Part shown: positions 27,998 to 37,694 of the stretch, piece after piece
Layout: the number at the start of each line of letters is the position of its first letter
Position numbering within the stretch: position 1 is the stretch's first letter
The notes under the pieces: model-generated
Told to the model about the DNA's origin: nothing
What the model saw: the letters and a program-made list of their open reading frames with translations, nothing else
Databases searched by the model: none
Made by a program: the position numbers and the translations under genes
NCBI RefSeq assembly: GCF_006715865.1
Contig: NZ_VFOA01000001.1
Location: 2,728,001 to 2,792,000 of the forward strand
Reading direction: 5' to 3'
DNA: 64,000 bases
Source: Cellulomonas sp. SLBN-39
GTDB taxonomy: Bacteria; Actinomycetota; Actinomycetes; Actinomycetales; Cellulomonadaceae

Positions 27998-28810
27998 ATG
28001 CCCAGAACGCAGGCCGCCCCCGCGGCCCCGGAGCCCTCGGTGCGGGTCTCGGCACGGGACCGAGCGCGGGCCGAGGTCATGCGCGACCTGCTCGCCGCCG
28101 CCCGCGCCCGGCTCGCCACCGAGGGGGCCGCCGAGCTCTCGCTGCGCGCCGTCGCGCGCGACCTCGGCCTCGCCTCCTCCGCCGTGTACCGGTACGTCCC
28201 CTCGCGCGACGCGCTGCTCACCCTGCTCGTCGTCGAGTCCTACGACGCCGTGGGCGCCGTCTGCGAAGGGGCGGCGAGCACCTCCGACGCCGCCGGCCAC
28301 GCACCGGCCCGAGCCTGGCTCGAGGTGGCCCGCGCCGTGCGCCGCTGGGCGCTGGCCGACCCCCGCGGCTTCGAGCTGATCTACGGCACGCCGGTGCGCG
28401 GCTACGCGGCCCCGGCGGACACCGTCGTGCCCGCCACCCGCGTGTGGGCCGTCGTCAGCGGCCTGCTCGCCGCCGCACGCGCCGACGGCTCGCTGCGCCC
28501 GGCCGGGCCGACGTTCGCGACCGACGGGCTCGTCACCGACGACGTGTACGCGTTCGCCGCGGCCCACGGCGCCGACGTCGCCGCGCTGTCCGGCACCGAC
28601 GACGACGCGCAGGACCGTCGGCGTGACGTCGTACGGTCGATCACGCTCTTCAGCAGCCTCCTCGGAGCCCTGACCGCCGAGCTCTTCGGCCACCTGCGCG
28701 GCGTCGGGCAGGACCCCGACCGGGTCTTCGACGTCACGGTCGCGACCGCCGCGGCCGGCGTCGGGCTGCACGTCGACCTCGCGGACGCGTGGGACGCGCC
28801 CGCGCGCTGA
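27998..28810 (+). CDS. TetR-family transcriptional regulator
   Basis: A 270-residue regulator. The N-terminal HTH spans RAEVMRDLLAAARARLATEG through LSLRAVARDLGLASSAVYRYVPSRDALLTLL (about residues 25-75). The C-terminal ligand domain resembles the WHG/TetR_C_13 group (WALADPRGFELIYGTPVRGY). The ATG at 27998 places all three GAGCANTGCTC operators in its promoter region, consistent with autorepression and control of the divergent dehydrogenase. The inducer is unknown, probably the dehydrogenase substrate. Confidence 0.9.
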   Translation: MPRTQAAPAAPEPSVRVSARDRARAEVMRDLLAAARARLATEGAAELSLRAVARDLGLASSAVYRYVPSRDALLTLLVVESYDAVGAVCEGAASTSDAAGHAPARAWLEVARAVRRWALADPRGFELIYGTPVRGYAAPADTVVPATRVWAVVSGLLAAARADGSLRPAGPTFATDGLVTDDVYAFAAAHGADVAALSGTDDDAQDRRRDVVRSITLFSSLLGALTAELFGHLRGVGQDPDRVFDVTVATAAAGVGLHVDLADAWDAPAR

Positions 28811-28841
28811 CGTCCGCCGCGCCGGACGGCCGGCGGGTCGT

Positions 28842-29804
28842 TCAGCGCCAGAGGATCGCGCGCTCGCCGACGTCGGTGAACAGGCAGCCGACCGCGTGGC
28901 CCGCGTCGTTCACCGCCATGAGCGTCACCTCGCCCGCCGCCGGGTCGACGTACCGCACCGGGCCGCCGGAGTCCTGCGCGAAGGCCTGCTGACCCTGCCC
29001 GGGCGGGGCCACCCAGCCGATCGCCCGGCCGCGGTCGCTGAGGTCCGCGACGACGCCCAGCGCACCGCCCTGCGGCCCGACCTCCGCCACCGCGCCGGTC
29101 GCCGACCACCGCACCGGCCGCACGTCGCCCGACCCGGCCGACAGGTAGCTGTAGCCGGCCGCCCGCCCCCGGTCGTCCACCGCCGTGGCCAGGCTCGAGC
29201 CCGACCCGTCGCCGAGGCCCGCGAGCTGCACGAGCCGGCCGTCGGTCTCCCAGCGCACGGCGTGCTGGGTGTCGCCCACCCACGCGGCTCCCACGACCTG
29301 GCCGCGGTCGTTCACGTCGCTCGCGTCGGTCCGGCCCCCGAGGCCCTCCAGCTCCGTCATCACCCCGTTCCGCCACCGGAACGCGGCGGGCTCCCCGCCC
29401 CACGCCGCCGACGTGCCGACCAGCTCGCCGCGCTCGCTCAGCCCCGTGACGTAGACGAGCGTGTGATCCGGTGCCAGGGCCCCGACCATCCACAGCCGGC
29501 TGCCGTCCCAGAACGCGGCCTGGCCGTCGACCGTCCCGGCCACCTGGCCGCGGTCGTTGATCAGCCGCGCGGTCGTCAGCCCGCCGGGCAGGGGCAGGAC
29601 CCGCCCGCCGTGCACGAGGTGCGTCGTGGTCAGGACCGTCCCGCGGTCGTTGACGTCCCACGCGCACTCCTCGACGCCGAGGTCGACGACGACGCCGGCC
29701 TGCTGGGGCGTGACCGTCGTGCCGCCGCCGGGCGGCCCGGCCAGCGGGGCGGCGCCCGTCACGGCGAGCGTGGTCACGAGCAGAGCGGTGGCGATCGCAG
29801 ACAT
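28842..29804 (-). CDS. Secreted HAF-repeat protein
   Basis: A 320-residue protein with a signal peptide ([20 protein letters not shown]). About seven beta-propeller-like repeats then follow the pattern hydrophobic-N/S-D-R-G-x-hydrophobic-x-[59 protein letters not shown] and [10 protein letters not shown]. This is the HAF extracellular repeat. The family's function is not known. A GGGGGGA ribosome site precedes the ATG. Its promoter faces the purH riboswitch region. Confidence 0.8.
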   Translation of the reverse strand: MSAIATALLVTTLAVTGAAPLAGPPGGGTTVTPQQAGVVVDLGVEECAWDVNDRGTVLTTTHLVHGGRVLPLPGGLTTARLINDRGQVAGTVDGQAAFWDGSRLWMVGALAPDHTLVYVTGLSERGELVGTSAAWGGEPAAFRWRNGVMTELEGLGGRTDASDVNDRGQVVGAAWVGDTQHAVRWETDGRLVQLAGLGDGSGSSLATAVDDRGRAAGYSYLSAGSGDVRPVRWSATGAVAEVGPQGGALGVVADLSDRGRAIGWVAPPGQGQQAFAQDSGGPVRYVDPAAGEVTLMAVNDAGHAVGCLFTDVGERAILWR

Positions 29805-29959
29805 GGTTCCCCCCAGGTCGAGGCAGCCCGGCCCTGGGCGGCCGTCCACGATCGTGCACCCGGGACGAACCGTGCACAACGCGCACGGCCGGACTTCACC
29901 TGCACGGCCGCACCGGGGCGTCCGGGCGCCGCGCGCGGGGACCGGCGGGCGGGTCCCGG

Positions 29960-29965
29960 TAGACT
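29960..29965 (+). promoter_or_regulatory. -10 box of purH transcript
   Basis: TAGACT (29960-29965) lies about 6-7 nt before the expected start of the ZTP riboswitch, so the aptamer would begin at the 5' end of the mRNA. Confidence 0.5.
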
Positions 29966-29970
29966 CCGAC

Positions 29971-30055
29971 CCGGTCGTGACTGGCGCAGGTGGAGGCAAC
30001 CACCGGGGAGCGGCCGCAGCCGGTCCACCGTGCACCGCCCGCCTGGGTGCGCGGG
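29971..30055 (+). ncRNA. ZTP/ZMP riboswitch (pfl motif) upstream of purH
   Basis: The conserved pfl segments appear in order: CGTGACTGGCGC, the hairpin GGTGG...CCACC running into CCACCGGGGAGCG, a variable hairpin arm, and the second conserved block CCGCCTGGGTGC. These bind 5-aminoimidazole-4-carboxamide ribonucleotide (ZMP/ZTP), the substrate of PurH and a folate-starvation signal. It lies 33 nt before the purH ATG. The GCGGG after the second block may pair with the CCCGC within it, an expression-platform candidate near the ribosome site. Confidence 0.92.
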
Positions 30056-30087
30056 TCCCCCGACCGACGCTTCCCCCGGGAGATGCC

Positions 30088-31698
30088 ATGTCCGACGCGC
30101 CCACGCCCACCGCCGACGCCACCCGCCGCCCCGTGCGCCGCGCGCTGCTGTCCGTCTACGACAAGACCGGGCTCGTCGAGCTCGCGACCGCCCTGCACGC
30201 GGCCGGCGTCGAGCTCGTCTCCACCGGGTCGACCGCTGCGACCGTCGCCGCGGCCGGCGTGCCGGTCACGCGCGTGGAGGACCTCACCGGGTTCCCCGAG
30301 TGCCTCGACGGGCGGGTCAAGACCCTGCACCCGCGCGTGCACGCCGGGATCCTCGCCGACACCCGTCGCCCCGAGCACCTTGCCCAGCTCGACGAGCTCG
30401 GCGTCGCCCCGTTCGAGCTCGTCGTGGTCAACCTCTACCCCTTCACGCAGACCGTCGCGTCGGGCGCCGACGTCGACGCGTGCGTCGAGCAGATCGACAT
30501 CGGCGGGCCGTCGATGGTGCGGGCCGCCGCCAAGAACCACCCGAGCGTGGCCGTCGTGGTCGACCCGGACCGGTACGAGCAGGTCGTCGCGGCCGTCGCG
30601 GCCGGCGGCTTCACGCTCGCCGAGCGCACGCGGCTGGCCGCGCAGGCGTTCGTGCACACCGCGACCTACGACGTGGCCGTCGCCTCGTGGATGGGCTCCG
30701 TGGCCACGACTACCGACGAGGTCGACGGCGTCAGCACCGGCTTCCCCGCCTGGGTGGGCGCCACCTGGGAGCGGGCCGACGTGCTGCGCTACGGCGAGAA
30801 CCCGCACCAGCGCGCGGCGCTCTACACCTCCGCGCACGGCCCCGCGGGGCTCGCGCAGGCCACGCAGCTGCACGGCAAGGCCATGAGCTACAACAACTAC
30901 GTCGACGCGGACGCGGCCTGGCGCGCGGCGCACGACCAGGACGGTCCGACGGTCGCAGTCGTCAAGCACGCCAACCCGTGCGGCATCGCCGTGGGCGCCG
31001 ACGTCGCCGACGCGCACGCCAAGGCCCACGCGTGCGACCCCGTCTCCGCGTTCGGCGGCGTCATCGCCGCGAACCGCGTGGTCACCCGCGCCGCTGCCGA
31101 GCAGATCGCCGCCGTCTTCACCGAGGTCGTCGTCGCCCCCGGGTTCGACGACGACGCGCTGGCGGTGCTGCAGCAGAAGAAGAACGTGCGCCTGCTCGTC
31201 GTGGACGCCCCGCCCGCGGGCGCGGTCGAGATGCGGCCCGTCTCCGGCGGTCTGCTGCTGCAGGTCGTGGACCGCGTCGACGCACCCGGCGACGACCCGA
31301 CGACGTGGACGCTCGCGGCCGGCGACGCGGCCGACGACGCGACGCTCGCCGACCTGGCGTTCGCCTGGCGGGCCGTGCGCGCGGTCAAGTCCAACGCCAT
31401 CCTGCTCGCCCACGACGGTGCGTCGGTCGGGGTGGGCATGGGCCAGGTCAACCGTGTCGACTCGTGCCGCCTGGCCGTCGAGCGGGCGAACGCCGGAGGC
31501 GCGGAGCGCGCCCGGGGCGCCGTCGCCGCGTCCGACGCGTTCTTCCCGTTCGCCGACGGGCTGCAGGTGCTCCTCGACGCCGGGGTCCGGGCGGTCGTGC
31601 AGCCCGGCGGGTCCGTCCGGGACGAGGAGGTCGTCGCCGCGGCGCAGGCCGCCGGCGTCACGCTCTACCTGACCGGCACGCGCCACTTCGCGCACTGA
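30088..31698 (+). CDS. purH: Bifunctional AICAR transformylase / IMP cyclohydrolase
   Basis: A 536-residue enzyme performing the last two steps of IMP synthesis. The N-terminal MGS-like IMP cyclohydrolase domain shows [24 protein letters not shown] and [15 protein letters not shown]. The transformylase domain has [28 protein letters not shown] and the catalytic Lys-His VVKHANPCG, ending near [11 protein letters not shown] and MTGTRHF-like [10 protein letters not shown]. The ATG at 30088 has CGGGAG upstream. It is controlled by the ZTP riboswitch in its leader. Confidence 0.98.
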   Translation: MSDAPTPTADATRRPVRRALLSVYDKTGLVELATALHAAGVELVSTGSTAATVAAAGVPVTRVEDLTGFPECLDGRVKTLHPRVHAGILADTRRPEHLAQLDELGVAPFELVVVNLYPFTQTVASGADVDACVEQIDIGGPSMVRAAAKNHPSVAVVVDPDRYEQVVAAVAAGGFTLAERTRLAAQAFVHTATYDVAVASWMGSVATTTDEVDGVSTGFPAWVGATWERADVLRYGENPHQRAALYTSAHGPAGLAQATQLHGKAMSYNNYVDADAAWRAAHDQDGPTVAVVKHANPCGIAVGADVADAHAKAHACDPVSAFGGVIAANRVVTRAAAEQIAAVFTEVVVAPGFDDDALAVLQQKKNVRLLVVDAPPAGAVEMRPVSGGLLLQVVDRVDAPGDDPTTWTLAAGDAADDATLADLAFAWRAVRAVKSNAILLAHDGASVGVGMGQVNRVDSCRLAVERANAGGAERARGAVAASDAFFPFADGLQVLLDAGVRAVVQPGGSVRDEEVVAAAQAAGVTLYLTGTRHFAH

Positions 31699-31704
31699 CG
31701 CCGA

Positions 31705-31736
31705 CCCCGGTGCCGTCCCGCGGGGCGGCACCGGGG
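31705..31736 (+). terminator. Terminator after purH
   Basis: CCCCGGTGCCG pairs with CGGCACCGGGG around a 10-nt GC-rich loop, 7 nt after the stop. Confidence 0.75.
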
Positions 31737-31756
31737 CGGCAGCTCCGGCGGGGGTG

Positions 31757-32980
31757 TCAGCGGCGGCGCAGCGCGGCCAGGCTCGTCGCGTCCCCGGGGT
31801 CGATCCGGGGCAGCGCGGCCGGGGCCAGCAGCCGCCGTGCGGCTCCGACGTCGCGGGGCCGGTCGGCGGCCAGCGCCGCGGTGGTCGTCCCGTCCGGCCG
31901 CGACCAGAGCACCGAGAAGCCGGCGTCGTCCGGGGCGCGCAGCACCGTCGGGACGTCGCCCGGCGACGGGAGGCCGAGCAGGGCGAGGTCGTGGCCGAGC
32001 TGGGTGGAGAACGCGTAGGGCACGAGGTCGTCGCCCGTCGCCGGGTCCGCCGGCACGCCGAGCAGGTGCCGGACGAGCACGTCGGGCCCGCGCAGCGCCG
32101 CGTCCCAGTGCCCGCCGGGCACCCACCCGTACCGGGCCGAGCGGCGCACCGCGACGTCCCCGACCGCGTGCAGGCCCGGCACCGGACCGTCCGGGCCGAG
32201 CACCCGGTACGCCTCGTCGACGCGCAGCCGGCCCTCGTCCCGCGGCAGCGCGTCGCCCAGCCACGCGGTCGCCGGACGGGCGCCCACGGCCACGAGGACC
32301 ACGTCGGCGGCCAGCGTGCGCCCGTCCGCGAGCGTCACGGCGTCGGGGCGGACGGCCGCGACGCGGACGCCCGTGAGCAGGCGGACGCCCGCGGCCGCGT
32401 ACCACGGGCGGGTCAGGGCGCCCACCTCGACGCCGAGCGGTCCGGCCAGGGGGGCGTCGGCGGCCTCGACGACGGTGACGTCGTGCCCCGCCGCGGCCGC
32501 GACGCCCGCGACCTCGGCACCGATCCAGCCCGCCCCCACGAGGACGAGCCGCCGCGTCCCGGCCCCGAGGAGGTCGCGCAGCCCCGCCGCGTCCTGCGCG
32601 GTGTGCAGGGTGCGCGCGTCCCACCCGGCGGGCCGGGCAGCGGCCGAGCCGGTGGCCAGGACGACGCAGGCCGCGGTGTGCTCCGCGACGTCGGTGACGA
32701 CGGTCGTGCCGACCGGTGCGGGCCGCAGGGTGCGCGCGGGCTCGGCGAGCCGCACGTCGTCGGCCAGCGCGCCCAGGTCGGCGTCGATCTCGTCTGCCAG
32801 CCAGGCCGGACCGGTGCGGTCGAGCAGGTGCTTGGACAGCGGCGGGCGGTCGTACGGGGCGAGGCCCTCCGCGCCGAGGACCCGCACGTGGCCGTCGTAC
32901 CCGTGCTCGCGCAGGGCGGCGACGGTGCGGGTGGCGGCGAGCCCGGCGCCGACGACGAGGACGTCCGGCGGGGTGGTCAC
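31757..32980 (-). CDS. FAD/NAD-dependent ferredoxin-reductase-type oxidoreductase
   Basis: A 407-residue flavoprotein of the pyridine nucleotide-disulphide oxidoreductase fold without redox cysteines, the BphA4/ferredoxin reductase type. FAD site: PDVLVVGAGLAATRTVAALR. NAD site: RRLVLVGAGWIGAEVAGVAA. The second FAD motif is PGLHAVGDVAVRR. A reductase C-terminal domain follows. APYDRPPLSKHLL is typical of the group. It probably passes electrons to a ferredoxin; none is encoded nearby, so the partner is unknown. The GTG at 32980 is chosen because TACCGT lies 7 nt upstream; a longer open frame upstream has no similarity. Confidence 0.9.
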   Translation of the reverse strand: MTTPPDVLVVGAGLAATRTVAALREHGYDGHVRVLGAEGLAPYDRPPLSKHLLDRTGPAWLADEIDADLGALADDVRLAEPARTLRPAPVGTTVVTDVAEHTAACVVLATGSAAARPAGWDARTLHTAQDAAGLRDLLGAGTRRLVLVGAGWIGAEVAGVAAAAGHDVTVVEAADAPLAGPLGVEVGALTRPWYAAAGVRLLTGVRVAAVRPDAVTLADGRTLAADVVLVAVGARPATAWLGDALPRDEGRLRVDEAYRVLGPDGPVPGLHAVGDVAVRRSARYGWVPGGHWDAALRGPDVLVRHLLGVPADPATGDDLVPYAFSTQLGHDLALLGLPSPGDVPTVLRAPDDAGFSVLWSRPDGTTTAALAADRPRDVGAARRLLAPAALPRIDPGDATSLAALRRR

Positions 32981-32993
32981 GCACGTCACGGTA
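32978..32993 (-). promoter_or_regulatory. Leaderless promoter box for FAD reductase
   Basis: On the minus strand TACCGT (32993-32988) is 7 nt before the GTG start. Confidence 0.5.
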
Positions 32994-33096
32994 TCCCGCG
33001 GGACCGGGCGTGCGGGCCCGGCCCCCGGGGCGGCCCGCGGCGGTAGTCTCTGCGGCGGACCACGCCCCTCCCGGCAGACAGAAGGCACACGCGCGC

Positions 33097-33513
33097 ATGA
33101 CGACGCAGCGGGACCCCCGGCCGCCGCACCCCGCCCCGGACGCCGAGCCGGCAGCGGACGCCGTCCCGGCCCCGGAGGACGTCCCCGAGGAGGAGGCGCC
33201 GCTCGACCCGCGGGCGATCGCCCGGGCGTCGTTGCAGGCGGGGCGCAACGCGTCGCTGTGGTGGTCGAGCGCCGGCGTCGCCGTCTCGGCCGCGCTGTCG
33301 GTCCTGTGGAGCCCGCGCCTCGGGCCGGTCGCCCTCGCGCTCGTGCTCCTCGCCGGTGCGGTGCTGCGGGCCGTGTCCCCGCCGCCCGGCCCCGTCGCGT
33401 TCAGCCCTCGGGCGCGCTGGATCGACCTGGTCACGCTCACGGGGTTCGCGGTGGTGCTGCTCGGGCTGACCTGGATCGTGCCCGCCTGGGGCCCGTACCC
33501 GACCTTCCCCTGA
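33097..33513 (+). CDS. DUF3017-like small membrane protein
   Basis: A 138-residue protein with an acidic Pro-rich N-terminus (about 50 residues, including PEDVPEEEAPLDPRA). Three helices follow (about 55-72, 75-93, 110-130), with PPGPVAFSPRARWIDLVTL between the second and third. Size, layout and the RxRWxD segment resemble actinobacterial DUF3017 proteins, often near folD, purH or mdh; I am moderately sure. A TAGTCT box is near 33043. A long hairpin terminator follows the stop. Confidence 0.68.
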   Translation: MTTQRDPRPPHPAPDAEPAADAVPAPEDVPEEEAPLDPRAIARASLQAGRNASLWWSSAGVAVSAALSVLWSPRLGPVALALVLLAGAVLRAVSPPPGPVAFSPRARWIDLVTLTGFAVVLLGLTWIVPAWGPYPTFP

Positions 33514-33517
33514 CACG

Positions 33518-33552
33518 GGCAGGGCCCGGGTGCCGTGCACCCGGGCCCTGCC
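33518..33552. terminator. Bidirectional terminator
   Basis: A 16-bp perfect stem GGCAGGGCCCGGGTGC and its complement with a CGT loop, between convergent genes (stops at 33513 and 33579). Confidence 0.85.
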
Positions 33553-33578
33553 TGCGCCGGTGGTCCCGGCGGCAGCCG

Positions 33579-34652
33579 TCAGCGTGCGACGGCGTCCTCG
33601 AGGTCGTCGTCCTCGTCGAGCTCGTCGATCTCCAGCGGCTCGCTCGCGAACGCCCGGTACACCAGGGCGGCGACGGCGGCACCGACCAGCGGCGCGACCC
33701 AGAAGAGCCACAGCTGCTCCAGGGCCCAGCCCTCGGAGAAGATCGCGACGGCCGTCGAGCGCGCGGGGTTCAGGCCGGCGTTCGTGACGGGCAGCGCCAC
33801 GAGCAGGAGCACGGCGTAGGTGAGGCCGATGGCGTACGGGGCGTGCCCGCGGGGCGTGCGGCGGTCGGTCGCGGCGAGCACGACGCCGACGAGCACGGCC
33901 GTGAGCACCACCTCGACGAGCAGCGCCGGCACCAGGCCGAACTCGGCGGACCCGGTCGACAGCCGCGACAGCGGGGAGTTCTCGGCGAAGCCGTTGGCCG
34001 TGGCGCCGACGAACGACCGCACGGAGGCCTCACCGGTCTGGCTGAGCAGCGCGGGCAGCGCGGCCGGCACCGTGAGGAACAGGACGGCCGCGGCGAGCGC
34101 GCCGCCCGCGACCTGGGCGAGCCAGTAGGGCAGCAGGTCGCGGGCCCGGGTGCGGCCGGCGAGCACGGCGCCGAGGGTCACCGCGGGGTTCACGTGCCCG
34201 CCCGAGACGTGCCCGAGGGTGGCGACCGCGGCGAGGGTCGCGACGCCGAAGCCGAGCGCGACCGTCAGGGTCGTCTGGGTGCCGCTGAAGCCCGAGTAGA
34301 GCCAGATCCCCACGCCGGCGAGCACCACGAGGAACGTGCCGAACGCCTCGGCGCCCAGACGGGCGAGCAGGCCGGGCCCGTCCGTCGTGGTGGTCGTGAC
34401 GACGACCTCCTCGACGACGGCGACCTCCTCGACCACGACGGCCGGGGCGGGCGCCTGCGGGGCGGCGGGCGCTGCGTCGGGGGCGGGCGTCGCGTCGGCG
34501 GCGGGTGCCGCGCCGGTCGCCGGGGCCGCGTCGGCCGTGGCCCCGGGTGCCGTGACCTCGGGCGTCGCGTCCGCGGAGGGCGTGGTCTCAGGCGTCGTGG
34601 GTGCGGCGTCGGTCGGCGTCGCGTCGGTGTTCTCGGGCTTCTGCTGGGACAT
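33579..34652 (-). CDS. Aquaporin (MIP family) with long N-terminal extension
   Basis: A 357-residue major intrinsic protein, a water or small-solute channel. Both half-helix motifs are present: [15 protein letters not shown] and [11 protein letters not shown]. Six helices plus two re-entrant loops fit about residues 95-335. It is about 100 residues longer than AqpZ because of an Ala/Pro/Thr-rich acidic N-terminus (residues 1-94, ending [12 protein letters not shown]) and an acidic tail ([17 protein letters not shown]). The extension has no recognised domain. AGGACC precedes the ATG at 34652. Confidence 0.9.
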   Translation of the reverse strand: MSQQKPENTDATPTDAAPTTPETTPSADATPEVTAPGATADAAPATGAAPAADATPAPDAAPAAPQAPAPAVVVEEVAVVEEVVVTTTTTDGPGLLARLGAEAFGTFLVVLAGVGIWLYSGFSGTQTTLTVALGFGVATLAAVATLGHVSGGHVNPAVTLGAVLAGRTRARDLLPYWLAQVAGGALAAAVLFLTVPAALPALLSQTGEASVRSFVGATANGFAENSPLSRLSTGSAEFGLVPALLVEVVLTAVLVGVVLAATDRRTPRGHAPYAIGLTYAVLLLVALPVTNAGLNPARSTAVAIFSEGWALEQLWLFWVAPLVGAAVAALVYRAFASEPLEIDELDEDDDLEDAVAR

Positions 34653-34838
34653 GGGGGTCCTGTCAGGTCGGAAGGGTCGGTGCGACGGGCGTCCCGGGCG
34701 CTGGGGGAGGTCGCCGCGGACACGTCCGTGCGCGTGCGTGGGCCAGCATGCCAGGCCAGGCTGTGCAGGACAGCCCGTCGGCGCCGCGACCCCGCGTCGG
34801 GCGCACGACCACGCGGCACCGGCGGCCCCGGCCCCAGG

Positions 34839-34859
34839 TCTCTCGACGTCGAGTAACCT
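34839..34859 (+). promoter_or_regulatory. Palindromic promoter element of icd, shared with sucC
   Basis: The perfect 12-bp palindrome CTCGACGTCGAG (34842-34853) abuts the -10 box TAACCT (34854-34859). A repressor bound there would block RNA polymerase. Seventeen of 21 bases match the sucC site at 18155-18175. Confidence 0.6.
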
Positions 34860-34896
34860 GGCCCGGACACCCACGGCACAGGAGGCAGGCTCCCGC

Positions 34897-36114
34897 ATGG
34901 CGAAGATCAAGGTCGTCGGCCCCGTCGTCGAGCTCGACGGCGACGAGATGACGCGCATCATCTGGCAGTTCATCAAGGAACGCCTGATCCACCCGTACCT
35001 CGACATCGACCTGCGGTACTACGACCTGTCGATCCAGAACCGCGACGTGACGGACGACCAGGTCACGATCGACGCCGCCCACGCGATCAAGGAGCACGGC
35101 GTCGGCGTCAAGTGCGCCACGATCACGCCGGACGAGGCGCGCGTCGAGGAGTTCGGCCTGAAGAAGATGTGGGTCTCGCCGAACGGCACGATCCGCAACA
35201 TCCTCGGCGGCGTCGTCTTCCGCGAGCCGATCATCATCAGCAACATCCCGCGCCTGGTGCCGGGGTGGAACAAGCCGATCATCATCGGGCGCCACGCGCA
35301 CGGCGACCAGTACAAGTCGACGAACTTCAAGGTGCCCGGCGCCGGGAAGGTCACGATGACGTTCGAGCCGGCCGACGGCTCGGAGCCGCAGCGGTTCGAG
35401 GTCGTGACGATGCCCGAGGGCGGCGGCGTCGCGATGGGCATGTACAACTTCAACGAGTCGATCCGCGACTTCGCGCGCGCGTCGTTCGCGTACGGCCTGC
35501 AGCGCGGGTACCCGGTGTACCTCTCGACGAAGAACACGATCCTCAAGGCGTACGACGGTGCCTTCAAGGACATCTTCCAGGAGGTGTTCGACACCGAGTT
35601 CAAGGCGCAGTTCGACGCCGCGGGCCTCACGTACGAGCACCGCCTCATCGACGACATGGTGGCCTCCGCGATGAAGTGGGAGGGCGGCTACGTCTGGGCG
35701 TGCAAGAACTACGACGGCGACGTCCAGTCCGACACCGTGGCGCAGGGCTTCGGCTCGCTCGGCCTGATGACGTCGGTCCTCATGACCCCCGACGGCCAGA
35801 CCGTCGAGGCGGAGGCCGCGCACGGCACCGTCACGCGCCACTACCGCCAGCACCAGCAGGGCCGCCCCACGTCGACGAACCCCATCGCGTCGATCTTCGC
35901 GTGGACCGGCGGCCTGAAGCACCGCGGGAAGCTCGACGGCACGCCCGAGGTGACGCAGTTCGCGCAGACCCTCGAGGACGTCGTCGTCCGGACGGTCGAG
36001 AGCGGCAAGATGACGAAGGACCTCGCGGTCCTCGTGGGCCCGGACCAGCCGTGGCTGACGACCGAGGAGTTCCTCGCCGCGCTGGACGAGAACCTGGCCG
36101 CCCGCCTGGGCTGA
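34897..36114 (+). CDS. icd: Isocitrate dehydrogenase, NADP-dependent (dimeric type)
   Basis: A 405-residue enzyme converting isocitrate to 2-oxoglutarate in the TCA cycle. It belongs to the eukaryote-like homodimeric class: [35 protein letters not shown], and [20 protein letters not shown] with the substrate serine and arginines. The metal site lies in [19 protein letters not shown], and NADP contacts include [18 protein letters not shown] is 10 nt upstream of the ATG. A TAACCT -10 box gives a leader of about 30 nt, and the preceding palindrome suggests repression. A terminator follows. Confidence 0.98.
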   Translation: MAKIKVVGPVVELDGDEMTRIIWQFIKERLIHPYLDIDLRYYDLSIQNRDVTDDQVTIDAAHAIKEHGVGVKCATITPDEARVEEFGLKKMWVSPNGTIRNILGGVVFREPIIISNIPRLVPGWNKPIIIGRHAHGDQYKSTNFKVPGAGKVTMTFEPADGSEPQRFEVVTMPEGGGVAMGMYNFNESIRDFARASFAYGLQRGYPVYLSTKNTILKAYDGAFKDIFQEVFDTEFKAQFDAAGLTYEHRLIDDMVASAMKWEGGYVWACKNYDGDVQSDTVAQGFGSLGLMTSVLMTPDGQTVEAEAAHGTVTRHYRQHQQGRPTSTNPIASIFAWTGGLKHRGKLDGTPEVTQFAQTLEDVVVRTVESGKMTKDLAVLVGPDQPWLTTEEFLAALDENLAARLG

Positions 36115-36125
36115 CCACGACGCAC

Positions 36126-36167
36126 CGACGCAGGGGCGCCACCGTCCGCGGTGGTGCCCCTGCGTCG
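36126..36167 (+). terminator. Terminator of icd
   Basis: A 19-bp stem with one G-T wobble closes on TCCG (CGACGCAGGGGC... pairing with ...GTGCCCCTGCGTCG), 11 nt after the stop. Confidence 0.85.
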
Positions 36168-36172
36168 TCGGA

Positions 36173-36204
36173 CCGGCTTCACCCGCCCGGGCGGGTGAAG
36201 CCGG
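36173..36204. repeat. 32-bp perfect palindrome upstream of chemoreceptor
   Basis: CCGGCTTCACCCGCCC is followed immediately by its exact reverse complement, with no loop. It lies 6 bp after the icd terminator and 24 bp before the chemoreceptor GTG, so it may be an operator or a second terminator. Confidence 0.85.
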
Positions 36205-36228
36205 GTGGTGCGGTGCCGATGGGGGGTC

Positions 36229-37605
36229 GTGCACCCCACGACCCCTCCGACGACCGTGACCTCGCCCGTACCGGGCGCCCCGCGCCCGCGGTCCGCGGAC
36301 GTGCCGGCCGGGCTCCGGCTGCCTCGCGGGGCCACGCTCACGCCCGCGTCGTTCGCCGCCCGGCACCGCGTCGTCCAGGGCGTCGTGTGGCTCAACCTCG
36401 TCGGCCTGCTGGTCCTGGGGGTGCTGTCGGACGAGCCGTTCCTTCACGTGCTCGCCGCCGCCGCACTGATCGCCGTCCTCGCCGTGCTGGGTCGTGCCCT
36501 GCCGCGGCCGGGCACGCGGGCGGCGCTGACGAGCGTCGCGCTCATGGGGTGCTCGTACCTCGCCATCCACGTCGCCGGCGGCCGTGTCGACGCCCACTTC
36601 CACCTGTTCGTCGCCCTGGTGTTCGTCGCGCTCTACCAGCAGTGGTCCGCGCTGCTGTGGGCGGTGGTGGCGGTGGTCGTCCACCACGGCGTCCTCGGTC
36701 TCCTCGCGCCGCACGCGGTGTTCGGGGAGATGGCCTCCCACCACGGTGCCGACCTGCCGGGTGCGGCGCTGGTCGGGCTCGTGGCCCTGCACGCGGCGTT
36801 CGTCGTGGTCGAGGTCGTCGGGATCCTCGTCCTGTGGCACTTCGCCGAGCAGACCGAGCGGGAGGTCAACGACGCCGTCCTCGCGGCAGGCGCCGCCCGC
36901 GAGGAGGCGGTCCTGGCCACGGCGCAGGCGCAGCAGGAGGCCGCCGTCGTGGAGGAGGAGCGCGCTCGACGGCTCGACACCCTGCTCGCCTCGCTCACCG
37001 CGCAGGCCGACGAGATCGCGCAGGTCGCGCGCACCGCGGCGGAGCAGGTGGTCACGGCCGAGCAGAGGGCCGACTCCCTCACCGCGGCGGCGCAGGACGT
37101 GGCCCGACGGGCGCAGGACGCCGCCGAGGCCGCGGACCGCGGGCGTCAGGTCTCCGGCCGCTCCCGCGAGCAGATGAGCGCGCTCGACGCCTCGGCGGGC
37201 CGCATCGCCGAGGTCATCGGCTCGGTCAGCGCCGTCGCCGCCCAGACCAACATGCTCGCCCTCAACGCGACCATCGAGGCCGCGCGCGCCGGCGAGGCCG
37301 GGCGCGGGTTCGCGGTGGTCAGCGGGGAGGTCAAGGAGCTGGCGGCCAGCACCGCGCACTCGGCGGGCACCATCGAGTCCGCCGTCCGTGCGGTGCAGCA
37401 GGGATCGGCCCAGGTGGCGGAGGCCTTCGACGAGACCACTTCGGCGGTCGACCGGATCGCCGCCATCCAGGACGAGATCGAGGCGGCCGCACGCTCGCAG
37501 GTCGCGGTCGTGGCGCAGGTGCGCGAGGACCTCGCGGCGGCGGCCGCCGGGGCGACGGAGATCGTCCACCACGTCGACCGGCTCGTCGCAGGGATGCGGG
37601 TCTGA
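36229..37605 (+). CDS. Methyl-accepting chemotaxis protein with six-helix membrane sensor
   Basis: A 458-residue chemoreceptor with no periplasmic ligand domain. About six helices (residues about 48-200) contain conserved histidines in [19 protein letters not shown] and [20 protein letters not shown] coiled coil rich in Ala/Glu (about 205-300) follows, then the signalling tip [20 protein letters not shown] with [15 protein letters not shown]. No HAMP domain is evident, and the cytoplasmic domain is short for the family. The GTG at 36229 is tentative (GCCGAT box 8 nt upstream); 36205 or 36256 are alternatives. The same histidine-bearing membrane segment occurs in kinases and cyclases, from memory, and may bind metal or gas. 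Confidence 0.85.
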   Translation: MHPTTPPTTVTSPVPGAPRPRSADVPAGLRLPRGATLTPASFAARHRVVQGVVWLNLVGLLVLGVLSDEPFLHVLAAAALIAVLAVLGRALPRPGTRAALTSVALMGCSYLAIHVAGGRVDAHFHLFVALVFVALYQQWSALLWAVVAVVVHHGVLGLLAPHAVFGEMASHHGADLPGAALVGLVALHAAFVVVEVVGILVLWHFAEQTEREVNDAVLAAGAAREEAVLATAQAQQEAAVVEEERARRLDTLLASLTAQADEIAQVARTAAEQVVTAEQRADSLTAAAQDVARRAQDAAEAADRGRQVSGRSREQMSALDASAGRIAEVIGSVSAVAAQTNMLALNATIEAARAGEAGRGFAVVSGEVKELAASTAHSAGTIESAVRAVQQGSAQVAEAFDETTSAVDRIAAIQDEIEAAARSQVAVVAQVREDLAAAAAGATEIVHHVDRLVAGMRV

Positions 37606-37630
37606 GCAGCGCGGTCGTCCGGTCGGGGGG

Positions 37631-37636
37631 TAGGTT
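37631..37636 (+). promoter_or_regulatory. -10 box of mdh
   Basis: TAGGTT lies 58 nt before the mdh start, giving a leader of about 50 nt with a normal ribosome site. Confidence 0.4.
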
Positions 37637-37694
37637 CGCGGTGTACGCGTGACCCGCGTCGCGGGTCGCCGGGCCGACCGAAGGAGACCGCCCC

